Source: Oxytricha trifallax (Eukaryota; Ciliophora; Spirotrichea; Sporadotrichida; Oxytrichidae). Taken from it: a stretch of 64,000 nucleotides of DNA. Below are positions 33,154 through 45,399 of the stretch, in pieces. The DNA lies in assembly GCA_000711775.1 (NCBI GenBank), contig ARYC01000258.1, positions 62,001 through 126,000 on the forward strand, given 5' to 3'. A program made the position numbers and the translations under genes. Under the pieces are notes generated by a model. The model had not been told where the DNA came from. It saw only the letters and a program-made list of their open reading frames with translations, and did not search any database. Numbering within the stretch: the first letter of the stretch is position 1; each line of letters opens with the position of its first letter.

Positions 33154-33712
33154 TTTACTTGCTTCTATTTATCTGCTTCTCCTACTTTAGCTGGATTAAT
33201 ATCTCACTTGTTCAGTCATCTTGTCTCAAAATGGTCAGTTAAATTAAAAAGATCTAACAGTAGGAGCAATTAAGGCAAACTCTCTCTTTATATAAGAATG
33301 ATGACTTTGTTCTATATATATATATTTGCAAAATATTTATTGTTTGATTATTATTTGTTTGATATATCATCAGAATATCAAGTTATAACTACAATTATAT
33401 AAAAATGAAAAGTTGATAAAAAAAAACTATTGATCAATAACTTATAAAGATAGTATAAGTCAATAATAAATAAATTATTGATTTTATAAATACCTGATAG
33501 AAAGACTTTACTATTTTAACGATTTGAATGCTAATACATATCATAAATACATAATGTTTTGCTTTTAAAAATATTTATTAATTTCTATATACATTCAATA
33601 GTCCATTAACCAATAAATATTAAAAGATTTTCATTCAATTCAATCATATTTACACTTCTTAAAATTAATTTTTAATGAGAATATATAAATATCATTGGAA
33701 ATTACCCTCCCC
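33154..33712. other. AT-rich spacer, no gene seen
   Basis: First about 130 bp somewhat GC-richer, then AT-rich up to the TBE-C end. Nothing recognised. Confidence 0.5.
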
Positions 33713-33897
33713 ATTTAAAACCCCAATACCCTTTCAGTAGTTTGATTGAGTTTTATGATTGGTAAAATTAGACTAAAGGCATACTTTATTTGGGGTTTAT
33801 TAGAATTTATGTAAGGGTTTAATGTTTAAATGTAAAGTAAATTTGTGTTTATTTTAGGTATATCATTTTAAATATTCACTCAAAAAGTACCTTGGCC

Positions 33898-36840
33898 TCA
33901 TGAGGCAACTTTATTTCTCATTTCCAACTTACAATTTAGTCTATTTTATGCTCCGATCTATGTTTAGGTTTAATGATAATCTACTCAGAGATTTTTTTCA
34001 TTTAAGATTTTATCTTATTCTAGTCAAGATATTGCTATATTCTTTGCTTTAAATCTTTCTCTCTTTTACAGCTATATTAATCATTTCTTGGCATATCGCA
34101 TTCAGCAATAATTGCTGCTAGTGCCTATTACATCCCTCTTAATATCACCATCTCTCCAGTCGTCCCTTTCTTGGAAAGTATCCAGGAGTACCATAAACGT
34201 TGCAAAGCCCTAAAGCTTCAACTCTTTATGATCTATTGAAATCAAATATTATTACTCTGATAGGTTAAAAATCAAGCATAATATTCTCAGGCTTCAAGTC
34301 TCTATGAGCATACCCTGAAGTGTGCAGCTCTTCTATGCCTTTGCAAACATTGGTTAGAATAACAGGTAGCTACTTTGGAATCCTTTAATCTTAAATGTAG
34401 TCTCTTAAAGTCATTTAATATAGAGGGAGGCGAAAAGCACAGTCTATCCTTTGCTTTAGTAAGAGCTTAGTACTCATTGATAAATTCCATTTGATACTTG
34501 TCATCGCATTTAAAGTAGTTGAATGGATAAATCTTATATGCGAACTGCTTATCAGTTATGAACTTTTTCTCAAACTTGTCGTCAAGTATAATTTAACTTT
34601 CATTACATTCTTTAAGGTCAATTAGATTTAAAATTGGAAGCTTTAGTGATTGTATCTTCAAAGTGATTTTCACTATCTCAGAAGCTAGGAGGTTTCTCAC
34701 TGCTTTTATAAGCTTATTTTCTTTCTTTACTCGTTGTTCCAAAGATTATAAGGGTCTATGGCTTTCTTCTTTGAAGGAAGACCTCACCAGTCTCTGGATC
34801 TATGACTTCAAACTTCTTGCCATAATGGTTTTAAAGGTGAACTTTTAAATCCCTTGAATAATTATATTTCTTATTGAAATAAGAACAAAAATAATTTTCA
34901 TCTATCTTATCATGATTACAATAGAGCTTGAGCTTGTTAGAATGCTTCTCTTAGATATACGCTTAAGAGCAGATTTATAAGTGAAGTTCTTCTCACACTC
35001 TTCACATAGATGTTATGCTTTAACTTCTTCTTTATCTCCCTCCTCTTCAGCCATTTTCATTGAAACTTCGCATTGAATTTCTTAGCACTGCATTTCTATT
35101 TAACAACTGAATTGTTATTCAAAGTGTGAGACCTAAAGTTAGATGATTTCAGGTCGTACTAGGAAAATGTTTGTTCTGACCGAGACCCCCCCCCTACCCT
35201 CCTCCATCCCCATAAAAAATATATGACCTACCCCCCTCCCCCCCCTTTATAATAAAATTTTTCAAATTATATGAAAAACATATTCTTATGCTTTGAATCA
35301 TGATCTATCTAAAAAAAATCTTGCCCTGCGTGCAGCTACTGTTATTTATTATTATTATATTTGATAAGCTTCACTACGTCCGTCGACTTTATTTGATACA
35401 TGCTTGTATAGGAAAATATTACAAATGAGTTTTATTTTTGAGCGTCATTAATTTAATTTTTATTATATCTATTAATATAAACGAACCCAAATTCTATTTA
35501 ATATTTTTTTATATCTACAATCGTCTTTATTGGGCATAATACTTTATAATAATATAATAAACATTTACACTTTTGTAAATATTTGTCTTATCATATCTTT
35601 ATTAATTATGAAAATAATATATTAAAAAATTAAACAATATCTAATTATTTTATTTAATATTTTAATGATTAACAATAGTAGATTAATTTTCTTAATCATT
35701 TAATATAAATATAATTATACCTTTTATCAAAGATTTTTATTTTTCAAATTCATTGATAATTTTATAAGTTCAATTTATCAAAATATCACAAGAAAAAAAT
35801 AATAGAATTGAGATTTAGCAAACAATAGTAGCTCTATAGATTAGAGTTTGTTCAGTTTGAAAAAATAGTCAATTAAATCTCTCATTATCTTTCCAAATAA
35901 AGTTTTTAAATCCTGTTTAAAACATATTAAGTTTATTTAGAAATTTACAGAAAAAAAAACGTGTAAGTATTAAATAATGATTAATAGATAAGGCTAATTT
36001 TTTCTAGAAGTTTGAGGCATTATATAATCTTTAAGATTTAGAGTTATTATTTGTAACTGATTTTATCCAAGATAAGATAAAGAGGAATTATAATTTTTAA
36101 TGAGATGAGTTGTGTATGGACCCTAAAAATGAAGTAATTTATATAAATTATAAAAAATGAATTTAATTAATAGTGTGTTAATGAAATGGCTAAGCTATCT
36201 TACTAAAATATAAAATGAACTCATTGAATTAAAAATTCTAACTTGTATAAAATAATTTAATTAAAAATTTTCTCTTAAACTATTTAAAAATTATTTCATA
36301 ATTAATTAAGATATGATAAGACAAATATTTACAAAAGTGTAAATGTTTATTATATAATTTTAAAGTATTATGCCCAATAAAGACGATTGTAGATATAAAA
36401 AATTATTAAATAGAATTTGGGTTCGTTTATATTAATAGATATAAAAAATAAAATTAAAGACACTCAAAAATAAAATTGATTTGTAATATTTTCCTATACA
36501 AGCATGTATCAATAAATTTCGACGGACGTAATGAAGCTAATCAAATATAATAATAAATAACAGTAGCTGTCCGCAGGGCAAGATTTTTTTTTAGATAGAG
36601 CATGATTCAAAGCATAAGAATATGTTTTTCATATAATTTGAAAAATTTTATCATAAAGGGGGGGAGGGGGAGGGTCATATTTTTTTATGGGGGAGGAGGA
36701 GGGTAGGGGGGGTCTCGGTCAGAACAAATGTTTCAAAAATCTCATTTTTCTTTTAATTCATGAATGAAAGTTTTTGCTGGGTAATGCCAAGTAATGCCGC
36801 TTTTCTTAGTAAGTTGCCGCTTATTTAATAAATATTATTA
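33898..36840 (-). pseudogene. 57-kDa zinc-finger/kinase of TBE-C, broken
   Basis: The C-terminal kinase part is recognisable near 34100-34600 but frameshifted. The zinc fingers are near 34860-35030 (CEECEKNFTYKSALKR; a second FCSYFNKKYNYSRDLKVH block). The gene is split by the 35173-36725 foldback, right of which the N-terminus (SGNLLRKAALLGITQQKLSF) resumes near 36840. The start codon position reads ATA where TBE-D has ATG (MSANLLRR). TGA at 33898-33900. Dead copy. Confidence 0.8.
35173..36725. repeat. 1553-bp foldback with 8-bp target duplication
   Basis: Terminal inverted repeat GTTCTGACCGAGACCCCCC, arms of about 700 bp; AAATGTTT flanks both sides (35165-35172, 36726-36733). No ORF. An 8-bp duplication is the signature of hAT-like or Merlin-like transposases. 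Inserted in the 57-kDa gene of TBE-C, so younger than it. Confidence 0.92.
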
Positions 36841-36994
36841 ATAATTATATAAGCTATTTAAATTCTATCTTTATACACAAGTAAGAGCATATCCTCAAAG
36901 ATTTAGAGAGGTTTAATGGGAACAGAGTGCGAGACTATAGCTTAAATTTTGAGATAATTCATATACTATTCCATCCATATTATACATTAAATTG

Positions 36995-37379
36995 CACCTA
37001 AATGTGTTTTGTGTAGTTAGGTGGTGCTCCTAAATCTGTTCTTGTAAATTTAGGAGGGGAGGTTTTAAAATTTAATTTTTTTAATGCACCACCTAATACG
37101 GTTTTGAACTTTAATTTAACCTCCTAATTAAGTTTTAAATAAATTAGGAGCACCACCTAATTAAATTAATTACTATTAGGAGAAATTTAATGGAGAAAGT
37201 TTGATAAAAATGGAAGGCAAACTCTGAAACTTGGAGAAAGTTCCTCCATCTTTATCTATTTATCTGATTCAGGTTGACCTCCAAGTGGATCTCCCTATTT
37301 AGTAGTAAAATTTTAGTAAGTTCAGAATGGATATCCATAATTTTAAATTTCATAAACATTTATAGAAACTGGAAGCAAG
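36995..37379. promoter_or_regulatory. TBE-C divergent promoter region, GGTGGTGC/GCACCACC palindromes
   Basis: At the position of the GGTACC block of TBE-A it carries TAGGTGGTGC…GCACCACCTAAT…AGGAGCACCACCTAAT, with the same flanking words (ATTAAATT, AATTTAATGGA). Confidence 0.5.
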
Positions 37380-38171
37380 ATGGAATCTATGAATGATGCA
37401 ATGAAAAGAATTTAATCTCAAGATTTAATAGGAAAATTCAGAAGTAAAGAGGATCTAAATAGATATTTGGTATAGCAAAGTAAGTTATTAAGTAAGATTA
37501 ATAAATCCATTATATTTAGATTGCTCTTGCCGACTTAGGAGGGAACTAAAATCTCATTTTTAAAAGCCTTGCTAAGTGAAGACAAAAATGCATTTTAGTC
37601 TAATGAAATTAGGATAATCGAGATTCCTAACTACACTGAAATCACTGTAACTAATAACTACGATGATGCTTTGAGTGATCCAGATGTTGCTCTCTACCTT
37701 CCATCAAAGCTATAACTCTCTAATAAGTTGGCAGAGAGAAAATTCTTTTTTGGTGTCCTTGGAACTCTGAAATTTGAGTACTTATATGAAGTTATTTAAG
37801 AAGCTCACAAGAAACGATACACTATTTCTCCTGAAGAAAAAGAGATCAGGGAATTAAAATAAGTGACACCTGGCTGTCGGAACTTCAAAAGCGTCCTTCC
37901 ATCTCAAAAAAGCTTACCTTCTAACTTTATAAAAAAACCTGGTACTGCTATATATTTGATGAAAGAGCGAAGCATATTAAACAGAGAGAGAGAGAAAGTC
38001 ATAAATAAAGCATGAATTGAGTAAGAGATTCTACAAAGATTTCTAAAAGCCTGACGAGATGAACATAGATGCAGGAGATGGCACTAAGAGAAGAAACATA
38101 CGCCCAAGCAAGCCTTAAGAGGAAGAAAAAAAGAGAAGCCAAATCCCTTTACAGGCAAATTTAATATGTGA
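37380..38171 (+). pseudogene. 22-kDa protein of TBE-C
   Basis: ATG 37380 (MESMNDAMKRIQSQDLIGKF…), TGA 38169-38171. A GTAAG…TTTAG intron-like stretch (about 37480-37515) occupies the same place as intron 1 of TBE-A, but joining it gives the wrong phase, and a later shift occurs near 37860. Core motifs EGTKISFLKALLSED, IPNYTEI, LYLPSK, KFFFGVLGTL are conserved. Confidence 0.75.
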
Positions 38172-38177
38172 ACTTAT

Positions 38178-39215
38178 TCATTCGTTTAAATCTAAAACTT
38201 ATTTATATACACAAAATCTCCCTTCTCTTCCACATACTTTAGCTTTATCATCCCTGACTCTCTTAAAGCACTCTTAATAAAATCGACAGTATCTATCTTC
38301 AGATCGTGCATCAAGTGATAGAGTAGAAGTTTCTTGTAATGGCCTTTCAACAACCCCAAATATAATTCAATTCTATTGAACTGAGGACTGTATGTAACAT
38401 TAAATATAGGTGTTATGTTTAACCTTTCATATTCCTTCCTTGTGTCTTTAGTTTTATGGACAGATAAGTTATCTACGAACAGAATAATCTCTTATTCAGC
38501 GTACTTATCACTGAGTTATTGCAAGAACTTAATATATTATTCAGTCTTAATAAATCGAGGGTGAATAACATAAGTCTCGAGGCCACTATCTTTATTTATT
38601 CCACCAAGAATAGCATGAGTTCACACCTTAACCTTTTAGTCATAAACTTTTATATTACTTTCCCTCTTATACCAGGACCTTGATATAAAGGTATTGAATT
38701 TAAATACAGCTTCATCAGCGTGTATAAACTTTATATTATGCTCTTAAGACCTCTGCATTTAATAGAATATATAATTTAAATTAGTTTTAAAAAATGCAAC
38801 ATTAAAGTCAATCACTCTCTTAATGCGATTGACTGTCTTGTAAGATATTCCATTCTTTTTATATATGTTGGCTTTAGACTAAGTAGAGTTATGAAGCTCA
38901 GGAAATTGACGATGAAACATCACAGCCCTCTAGGCTAGAGAGAAGTGAGCCCAGTATTTAAGAGTCTTATCATTAATAAGATATTCATTATGATGCTGCT
39001 AAAATTTTAAGGGTCTCCAGGCTTATATTTAAGATGCTATCTCTTTAAATCCAATGTTAATTGACAGTGAGACCTCAAAGTTGCTGGAGATTTATGGACC
39101 AACCTTACTATTGACGTATAATTCAGTTCAGGCTTGAGTTATTAACTATATTCATCACATTCATATCGCAACTTAAACAATAAATCTATATACTAACTGT
39201 CATAAATAAACTGAC
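38178..39215 (-). pseudogene. 42-kDa DDE transposase of TBE-C, one frameshift
   Basis: TGA 38178-38180. Catalytic Asp in IHADEAVFKFNTF, Asp in LFVDNLSVHKTK, Glu in YSPQFNRIELY. All three residues are present and most of the frame is open. One base is missing near 39025 relative to TBE-D, and a start codon is not clear in the right frame. Otherwise as TBE-A transposase. Confidence 0.85.
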
Positions 39216-39369
39216 CCCAAACTTCGCATATACTCACTTAAATTACTATAATTTAAATATTAAACCCCTACATAAAACCTACTAAAACCTTAATAAAGTA
39301 TGCACTAATTGTCTACTTTTATCAATCAAAAACTAAATCAAACTACCGAAAGGGTTTAGAGGTTATGAT

Positions 39370-39900
39370 CGCTATATTATAGGATGAAGAGATAACCTAA
39401 ACTTTTTGTATTTTAATTATATTTTTATTAATTAATGATGATACCTTAAAAAGTATTATTGATTTTTGATATATTAATTAAAGAGGAATAGCATAAAATT
39501 ACTTACTTATAAGAACTTTCGAGAAATAAAAGATTAAACTTAATTTTCTTATGATTTTTTCATTCTTAAATTATTAATTATGAAGCGGTACTCTTGCTAA
39601 TTTTTAAAAAAATAATAGACACTTTATAAAATTGAATAAATTTGCTCCAAGATAGTTATTAAACTCAAAAGAAAAATTCAAAACTTTAATCTTTTAAATT
39701 ATCATTTAAAAAAATAATATTGAAATTAAAATGTTGGTATATTGCAAATTATTTCTTATAATAAGTATTAGATAAAATCAATAATAATCAAATAAGTTGT
39801 AGTAGTAGTAAATAACTTAAGATAATCTAAAATATGTAGAATAATTACTGCAGTGTTTTTACTTTTGAGTCTAAGAATAATAGACGCAGTATTCAATGCG
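39370..39900. other. AT-rich spacer, no gene seen
   Basis: Low complexity between TBE-C and the LINE 3' end; nothing recognised. Confidence 0.5.
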
Positions 39901-42180
39901 GTTCCCAGCGCTCTCAGTCATGGTCATCTTGTTTTCCTTTTATCTATTCTTACTCATCTTCCTTCTCTTTCTTATACTAATACATGATTTTGCTTTTCCT
40001 CCTCATCTACCTTACTAAATCCATTCGCATCTTGCTCTGTGTTTTGATATTTCCATCTTTCTGATTTCCTATTCCCTGGTTTCTTCACCTCTACTTCAAT
40101 CTTTCTTTTATTTGATTCTGGTTAGCTTAAAGAATTTATTCTTCTTTATTGCCAATTATCTTTTAAATGCTAATTAATTTTTATCATAATTTTCTGATTT
40201 CATCTTCTCTTTCACATCTTAATTATATTTAATTTAGAAGCTCATTTCTATTGAATTGTGGTCAAACTCTGTTCATTGAATTCCTGTTCTTTTTTCTTTA
40301 CGTATGCAACTCTAAAAAGTTTCTTGATTGGCTGATAATATTGGTGTTCCTCTAGTTTCCTTATCCTTTAGTCAAGCCAAATCATGCTTGTAATTATCTC
40401 TATCTGTTGTATTTAAATTAGTATCTTCTCTCTGATTATTTATGAGAATTATGTTGGGTCTCCCGCCTGGTTTATTAGATTACAGTGCTTTGTGTCTACT
40501 ATCACCTTGTGGAAATTACAATAGTGACTTATCACAAAATTCACCATTGTTTTTCAATGACTAAGTGCCATCATTATGTCCATTATGTTCTTAGTTAGGA
40601 AGATTTTTTCTTTTTTAGAAGTGAATTTTCCTACATTTTGATTTCGTCTATTACTTGCTTAGGTCTAATGAAATGATCCAAGTCCGTACTTATATTTTTC
40701 ATGTTTTTCAGAACTAATTTTCTAATGATTTCATTTGTGTTTTTTTCTTTTAACTTTGTAAAATTTCTAAGTATTTGATTTTTGAATGTCTCTAGCCGTT
40801 CTAAATGCTATTCTTTTCAGTTATAATTCCATCTTCCCAATTTCTACTAATTTTACATACTAACCTGCCTCCAACGGTGTGTATTTGTAAATGATTAAAG
40901 ATCTGATTTGTGCCATTATAATCGTTTCGTTTACTGTCTTGTTGTTAGAGCTTGTTAGTCTTTAATAAAACTCCATTTTATTTTTTATTTCATTCCAAGT
41001 ATTTTTCAGTAAGTTTTGAGTATTCAAACATATATTGAATCCCAAATATTTTATCTATTCAACTTCCCATATCCTATCTATCTTGAATTCTTTATCAAAT
41101 ACTTTAGAGTAACTCATGAACACCGTTTTTTGTGTTAAGTTTTAAGTTGTGTGTTTTTTCTATCTCTCTGAAGCAGTTGATGACTCTTTTAAACTATTAA
41201 GGTTCCTTAATATTCACTAAAATGTCATCTGCAAATGCTATTATTTTGCCCTATTTAATTTGAGATAATAGCTCTTGGTATTAATATAAGGCGTCTTGAA
41301 GGTAAATGTTAAATAACATTGGGGAAAGCCAGCTACCCTGGGTCACCCCTTGCTCACTGACTATGTTCTCATATTCGTACTTTATTTTGTTTCCAGTAAA
41401 GAGAAGTTCAATTAGTTTTACAATCTCACCGTCCTTCCTATTTGCTGACCTATTCCTCAGAATCGAAAGTAGTTTGTCTTTCCAGGCTGAGTCATAGGCT
41501 TATTGTAATTAAACTAGCAAATATGCTTCACTTTATTTACTCTTCGGTCTCGATGATTTAATGTGTTCCAATCTTATTAAATTTATGTGGGTACTTCTTT
41601 TTTCTTTGAACCCATTTTAGTAGTTTCCAGTAGTTAAAATTCAACTTTTAACCTCTCCAATTTTTCTGATTATTACTTTCACCACTAATATTGCTTGATA
41701 TGAGTTCACCACTATTGGCCTTTGTGTATTATTAAAATTTGGGTATAGGTCATTTTGTTCTTTCTTAAGTAGAACTAGTCTTCTTTGTTGAATGTAGTTT
41801 GGAATCTATCTTTCATTCAACCAACTTGCTCCCTTTTGGAATGTAGTCTTTTATATTTTTGTGATTTAAGTAACACTTCCCATCAAATCCAACTAGAACA
41901 ATAGCTTTATTTAAGTTACACTCTTTGGCTCATTTTATGACATCTTCCTTATTGCAAAAGCTATTATTATCCTTTTCATTTTTTATTACCGCATCTCTCT
42001 TGTTCTCATCTTGATATTTAGTATCTCTCTTGTCTTTAAATATCTATCCGTAGAAGTCTAAGATTTACCTTTTTGTTTACTCCTCCAATTCAATTCTCTC
42101 TTCCTTTAAGGTTATTCCTTTTATTGGCTTGCACTATTTCTGACTCTTAGTTAGTCTTTTCAGCAAATAGAACAATCTTT

Positions 42181-42797
42181 GGCTATGAGGTAGTATCTTC
42201 CACACCCCTAATATATACTTTTTTTTGTAGTCTGAGTCATAGCTCGAAAACTATTGGTCGCACACAATATTTATCTACTACTATTATTACTCACCATCAA
42301 AAACTCTATAACATCAAAGTCACTTTTTATATATAAAAAATCATTATAAATTTTACAAAAATTTTCAAATTTTTAAAAAATTTAAATTCTCTAAAATTAA
42401 TGATTATAGATTTTTTAACTATATTAACAAATTATGTCTAATTTATTATAATTTTATAAAGAAAACTTTTATAGTCTTTATGTAAATCTTAAATAAAGTT
42501 AAATTTTTTTTTAAATCGCTATATAAAATTATAATAAATTAGACATAATTTGTTAATATAGTTAAAAAATCTATAATCATTAATTTTAGAGAAATTCAAT
42601 TTTGTTAAAAATTTGAAAATTTTTGTAAAATTTATAATGATTTTTTATATATAAAAAGTGACTTTGATTAGTCATAGCTCGAAAACTATTGGTCGCACAC
42701 CATATTTTTCTACTACTATTATTACTCAGCGTCAAAAACTCTATAAGACTACAAAAAAAGTATATATTAGGGGTGGGGAGATACTACCTCATAGCCG
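42181..42797. repeat. 617-bp foldback inserted in LINE ORF2, 7-bp duplication
   Basis: Outer inverted repeat of 50 bp starting GGCTATGAGGTAGTATC; AATCTTT at 42174-42180 and 42798-42804. Inside, a 70-bp direct repeat (TCATAGCTCGAAAACTATTG…) occurs on each side of a central palindrome (42312-42668), an unusual layered structure. Removing the element with one AATCTTT restores the LINE frame exactly at …NDVKRLFYLL…. Confidence 0.88.
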
Positions 42798-43333
42798 AAT
42801 CTTTTAACGTCGTTTTTTGCAAGCAGAGTTCTAAGTTTATAATTGCTTCGTTCCATCAAACTTTCGTTTCCTAAAATAGATTTCTCATCTTTGTTTTGCT
42901 ATTTTTAACTACCCAAATCGGTCGTTGCTAATACCAGTTTATCCCTTAAAAGTGTCTTTCTAACTCGTCTTCAAAGCATTTTTATATAGGATTGTCAAAA
43001 AAATCTGATGTTAACTCTCTCCCTTCCATGAAGGTCTTCCAGCATTGCTTTTTAATGTCCGAAATCCTAATTTTTCATTTCTGTCTGCTAATTTAAACTC
43101 ATCATTGTTGAACTTGATTCTTAGTCTCAACTGGACAAGTTTAAGGTCTGTTAAAGTCATATGGCTTGTTTTCCAACTAATCGTTCGTCTCTACGTTAGA
43201 GAAGACTTGATTTAATTGGTTCTCTTTTGAATGAGTTTCCACTCCCTCTGGAATGGATACTTTCAGACATTCTTTGTTTACTCTTCCCCAATTCTTTGAT
43301 GTGGTAATCAAAGTCCCCCTTTATTTCTGGCAT

Positions 43334-44085
43334 TTCTGTTTTAGTGATTTGATATATATATATATATATTAGCTATTTTGGAGTTCCTTGGCCTCATTAT
43401 TTGGTAAAAAAAAATAAATTAAATATTCAGGCAATTGTTAGAATCAATACAGTGATAATTAAATCATTCATAATATTTAAATAAATTTTGCATTATATCT
43501 ACATTACATATTTCGAATTTAAGGCAATCGAGAAAAGTTATCGAGCTTTTGTAGATTGCCTTATATTTTATAATAAAGTTTAGTTGATTGATTATTTTTA
43601 ATAAATTAGGCAAAATTAAAATTTTTATTTTTTTTTAAATAAGTCATTTACATATTTATATTTGAGTATATGATGTTGCACTTAGAGTTAATAGTCCTAA
43701 CATTTAAACTTTAAATTTATTAAACTTATTTGATTATATTTCACGCTTATTTAATCAGAGATGCTTAAAATATAAGGCATTAGTATAATATTAATTACAA
43801 CCTAATAAATTAAAATAAAGTATATTAAATATATATTTAAACCTTTTTGCAAAAATTACTAAAGTTTACTCAGTAAATGATAATGATTATTAATGAATTA
43901 ATCGTAAATAACTTTTGTAGTTTTTAATGGCTTTGAAAGCTTAGTTATTTAGTAAATTCTAAGTTTTTAAAATTTAAGAAAATTTAACAAATATCATACA
44001 TTTTTTTAAATCTTCATTTTTATTTTAAAGTTTATTCAAATGTTCTTTAATATATAATTTAAAATTGCATAACTTACCCTCACTA
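43334..44085. other. AT-rich insert in the LINE endonuclease region
   Basis: Separates VYIPPYWNWQNF… from TEMPEIKGDFDYHI. In minus orientation it begins GTAAGT and ends AAACAG, so an intron is conceivable, but it is much longer than the 26-36-bp introns of the TBEs, and the phase does not fit without a further base change. Contains a (TA)n run and a small hairpin (AAGGCAATC…GATTGCCTT). Confidence 0.4.
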
Positions 44086-44839
44086 TATTAATTAAGTCAC
44101 CTATTTTTTGAAAATTTTACCAATTCCAATATGGAGGGATATACACTGTCAGCATGTGTAGAGTGAATCCTCCCACATTCAATATTATCCAAGTTATGAT
44201 TTTTTCTTAATGTCTTTATTTTTCTCATTTAGAATCTGTCACTATTTATTACCATTACTCCCCCATTTCTTGGCAATTGGGTCTGGTTATATTCCTGTTG
44301 TTAACTCCAATTAAACTTTGGGCCTATTTTTAACCAATCCAATGAAATCAGGATTTTGATTTTCTCTTAACAACTAATCTTGTTTTTGTTTCTAGTTCAG
44401 GCCTTTGACATTTTGCAGGCCAATTTTCATTCCAATCGTTTTCGTGTTTATCTATCTTTTTTTTAATAATAACTTCCTCACTTCTCTTTGATCTTCACAT
44501 TTTCATAATTCTTTCATTTCTTCTCACCCATCCTTCAGCTTCTCTTATAGGTTTATAGAACTCAAGCTGTCAGCTATTGACAACCTTTACCGAAAATTTG
44601 TTTAGGTTTTTAAAGATGTTGTGATTTAACTGAAAGTTCTGGCTTTTAATAATATTGATTCTTGCAAATTTGGTTTAGAATTTTCAAAGTATCTGTCCAG
44701 TGTTTGTTGGTAGTTTACCTTGTTGGTTTGACTTTTTTCAGTTTCTGCGTACACCGGTAACTTCCTTCTTCCACTGGTTGGTTGCTACTCCCTTTTCATT
44801 TTTCCCGCTTTTTCTTTAATGCCAGTTAGCTTTTAAATA

Positions 44840-45390
44840 TGAAGTAATCAAATATTTAATTAAACTTATTATTTTTACTTAATATTACAGAAACTAATGA
44901 CTGTTTTTTAATATTAATAATAAATGGGAATTTTTGAAATAAGCAGGTATATAAAATTATTGTTTTTATTAAAAAATTAGAATCAAAACTAAATATAAAA
45001 TACAATTAAGTTACAGTAGAAATGAATGCATGAAAAATGACGGGAAGAACAATAATTTCTAAACGTCAATGGTCTGCAGGAGCCAATCCATACTTTAACT
45101 TCTGGTTAAAATTATTAAAGTAATTAATTATCATCTAGATTTAAATTATTGAGTTAAAAATCTCCAAGTTAACCAACTGTTGTTGTCCGTCTTTATCGAT
45201 GAATATTTTTTGTAAAATTATTTCCAATTCACTAACAAATGGTCTTGATTTAAAAATAAGCAGATAAATTCTTATGAAAGTTCTATTTTTTTTCTCGATT
45301 AATTTCTTAAAAAATTTTTATCACAAAGAATTTCAAGAATTCTTAAAGCAAATGAGTATACAATTCAAAAATTATGATCAGTGATATTTT
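44840..45390. other. AT-rich spacer, no gene seen
   Basis: Nothing recognised. Confidence 0.45.
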
Positions 45391-45399
45391 ATAAGGGTT

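Larger units (their letters stand above)
33716..39367. mobile_element. TBE-C: TBE of a second subfamily, with a foldback inserted
   Basis: Left end AAAACCCCAATACCCTTTCAG and right end CTACCGAAAGGGTTTAGAGG are mutated versions of the C4A4C4 end, sharing TTTCAGTAGTTTGATTG with TBE-D. Without the 1553-bp foldback and its 8-bp duplication the element is 4.09 kb, normal TBE size. Gene order is as in TBE-A. Subfamily sequence is close to TBE-D and clearly diverged from TBE-A. Confidence 0.92.
39920..44440 (-). pseudogene. LINE ORF2: APE endonuclease plus reverse transcriptase
   Basis: The start region, about 44430, reads MKIGLQNVKGLN. Endonuclease features: PDFIGLVKNRP, GGVMVINSDRF (shifted frame), VYIPPYWNW, and GDFDYHIKEL (about 43295), where GDFN is usual. 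RT features: AYDSAWKDKLL (motif A), GVTQGSWLSPMLFNIYL (motif B, about 41320), IIAFADDILVNI (motif C, FADD, about 41235). The RT core frame is open over several hundred codons, but two inserts and scattered shifts break ORF2. It makes a DNA copy at a nicked target. It may be the machinery type that mobilises the RE family. Domain order identifies a LINE clade element; exact clade not assigned. Confidence 0.88.
39900..44830 (-). mobile_element. LINE (non-LTR retrotransposon), interrupted
   Basis: Minus-strand element with a possible ORF1 remnant (about 44830-44500), APE-type endonuclease, reverse transcriptase and a basic C-terminal region. Interrupted by a foldback (42181-42797) and a 750-bp AT-rich stretch (about 43334-44085). 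A poly-repeat tail is not obvious at the 3' end near 39880. Confidence 0.85.

Noticed and set aside
41306-41497. Plus-strand ORF of 63 residues
   Set aside because: Antisense to the reverse-transcriptase core of the LINE.
43334-44085. Ordinary intron in the LINE endonuclease region
   Set aside because: Begins GTAAGT and ends CAG, but is over 20 times longer than the other introns here, and the reading phase does not match across it.
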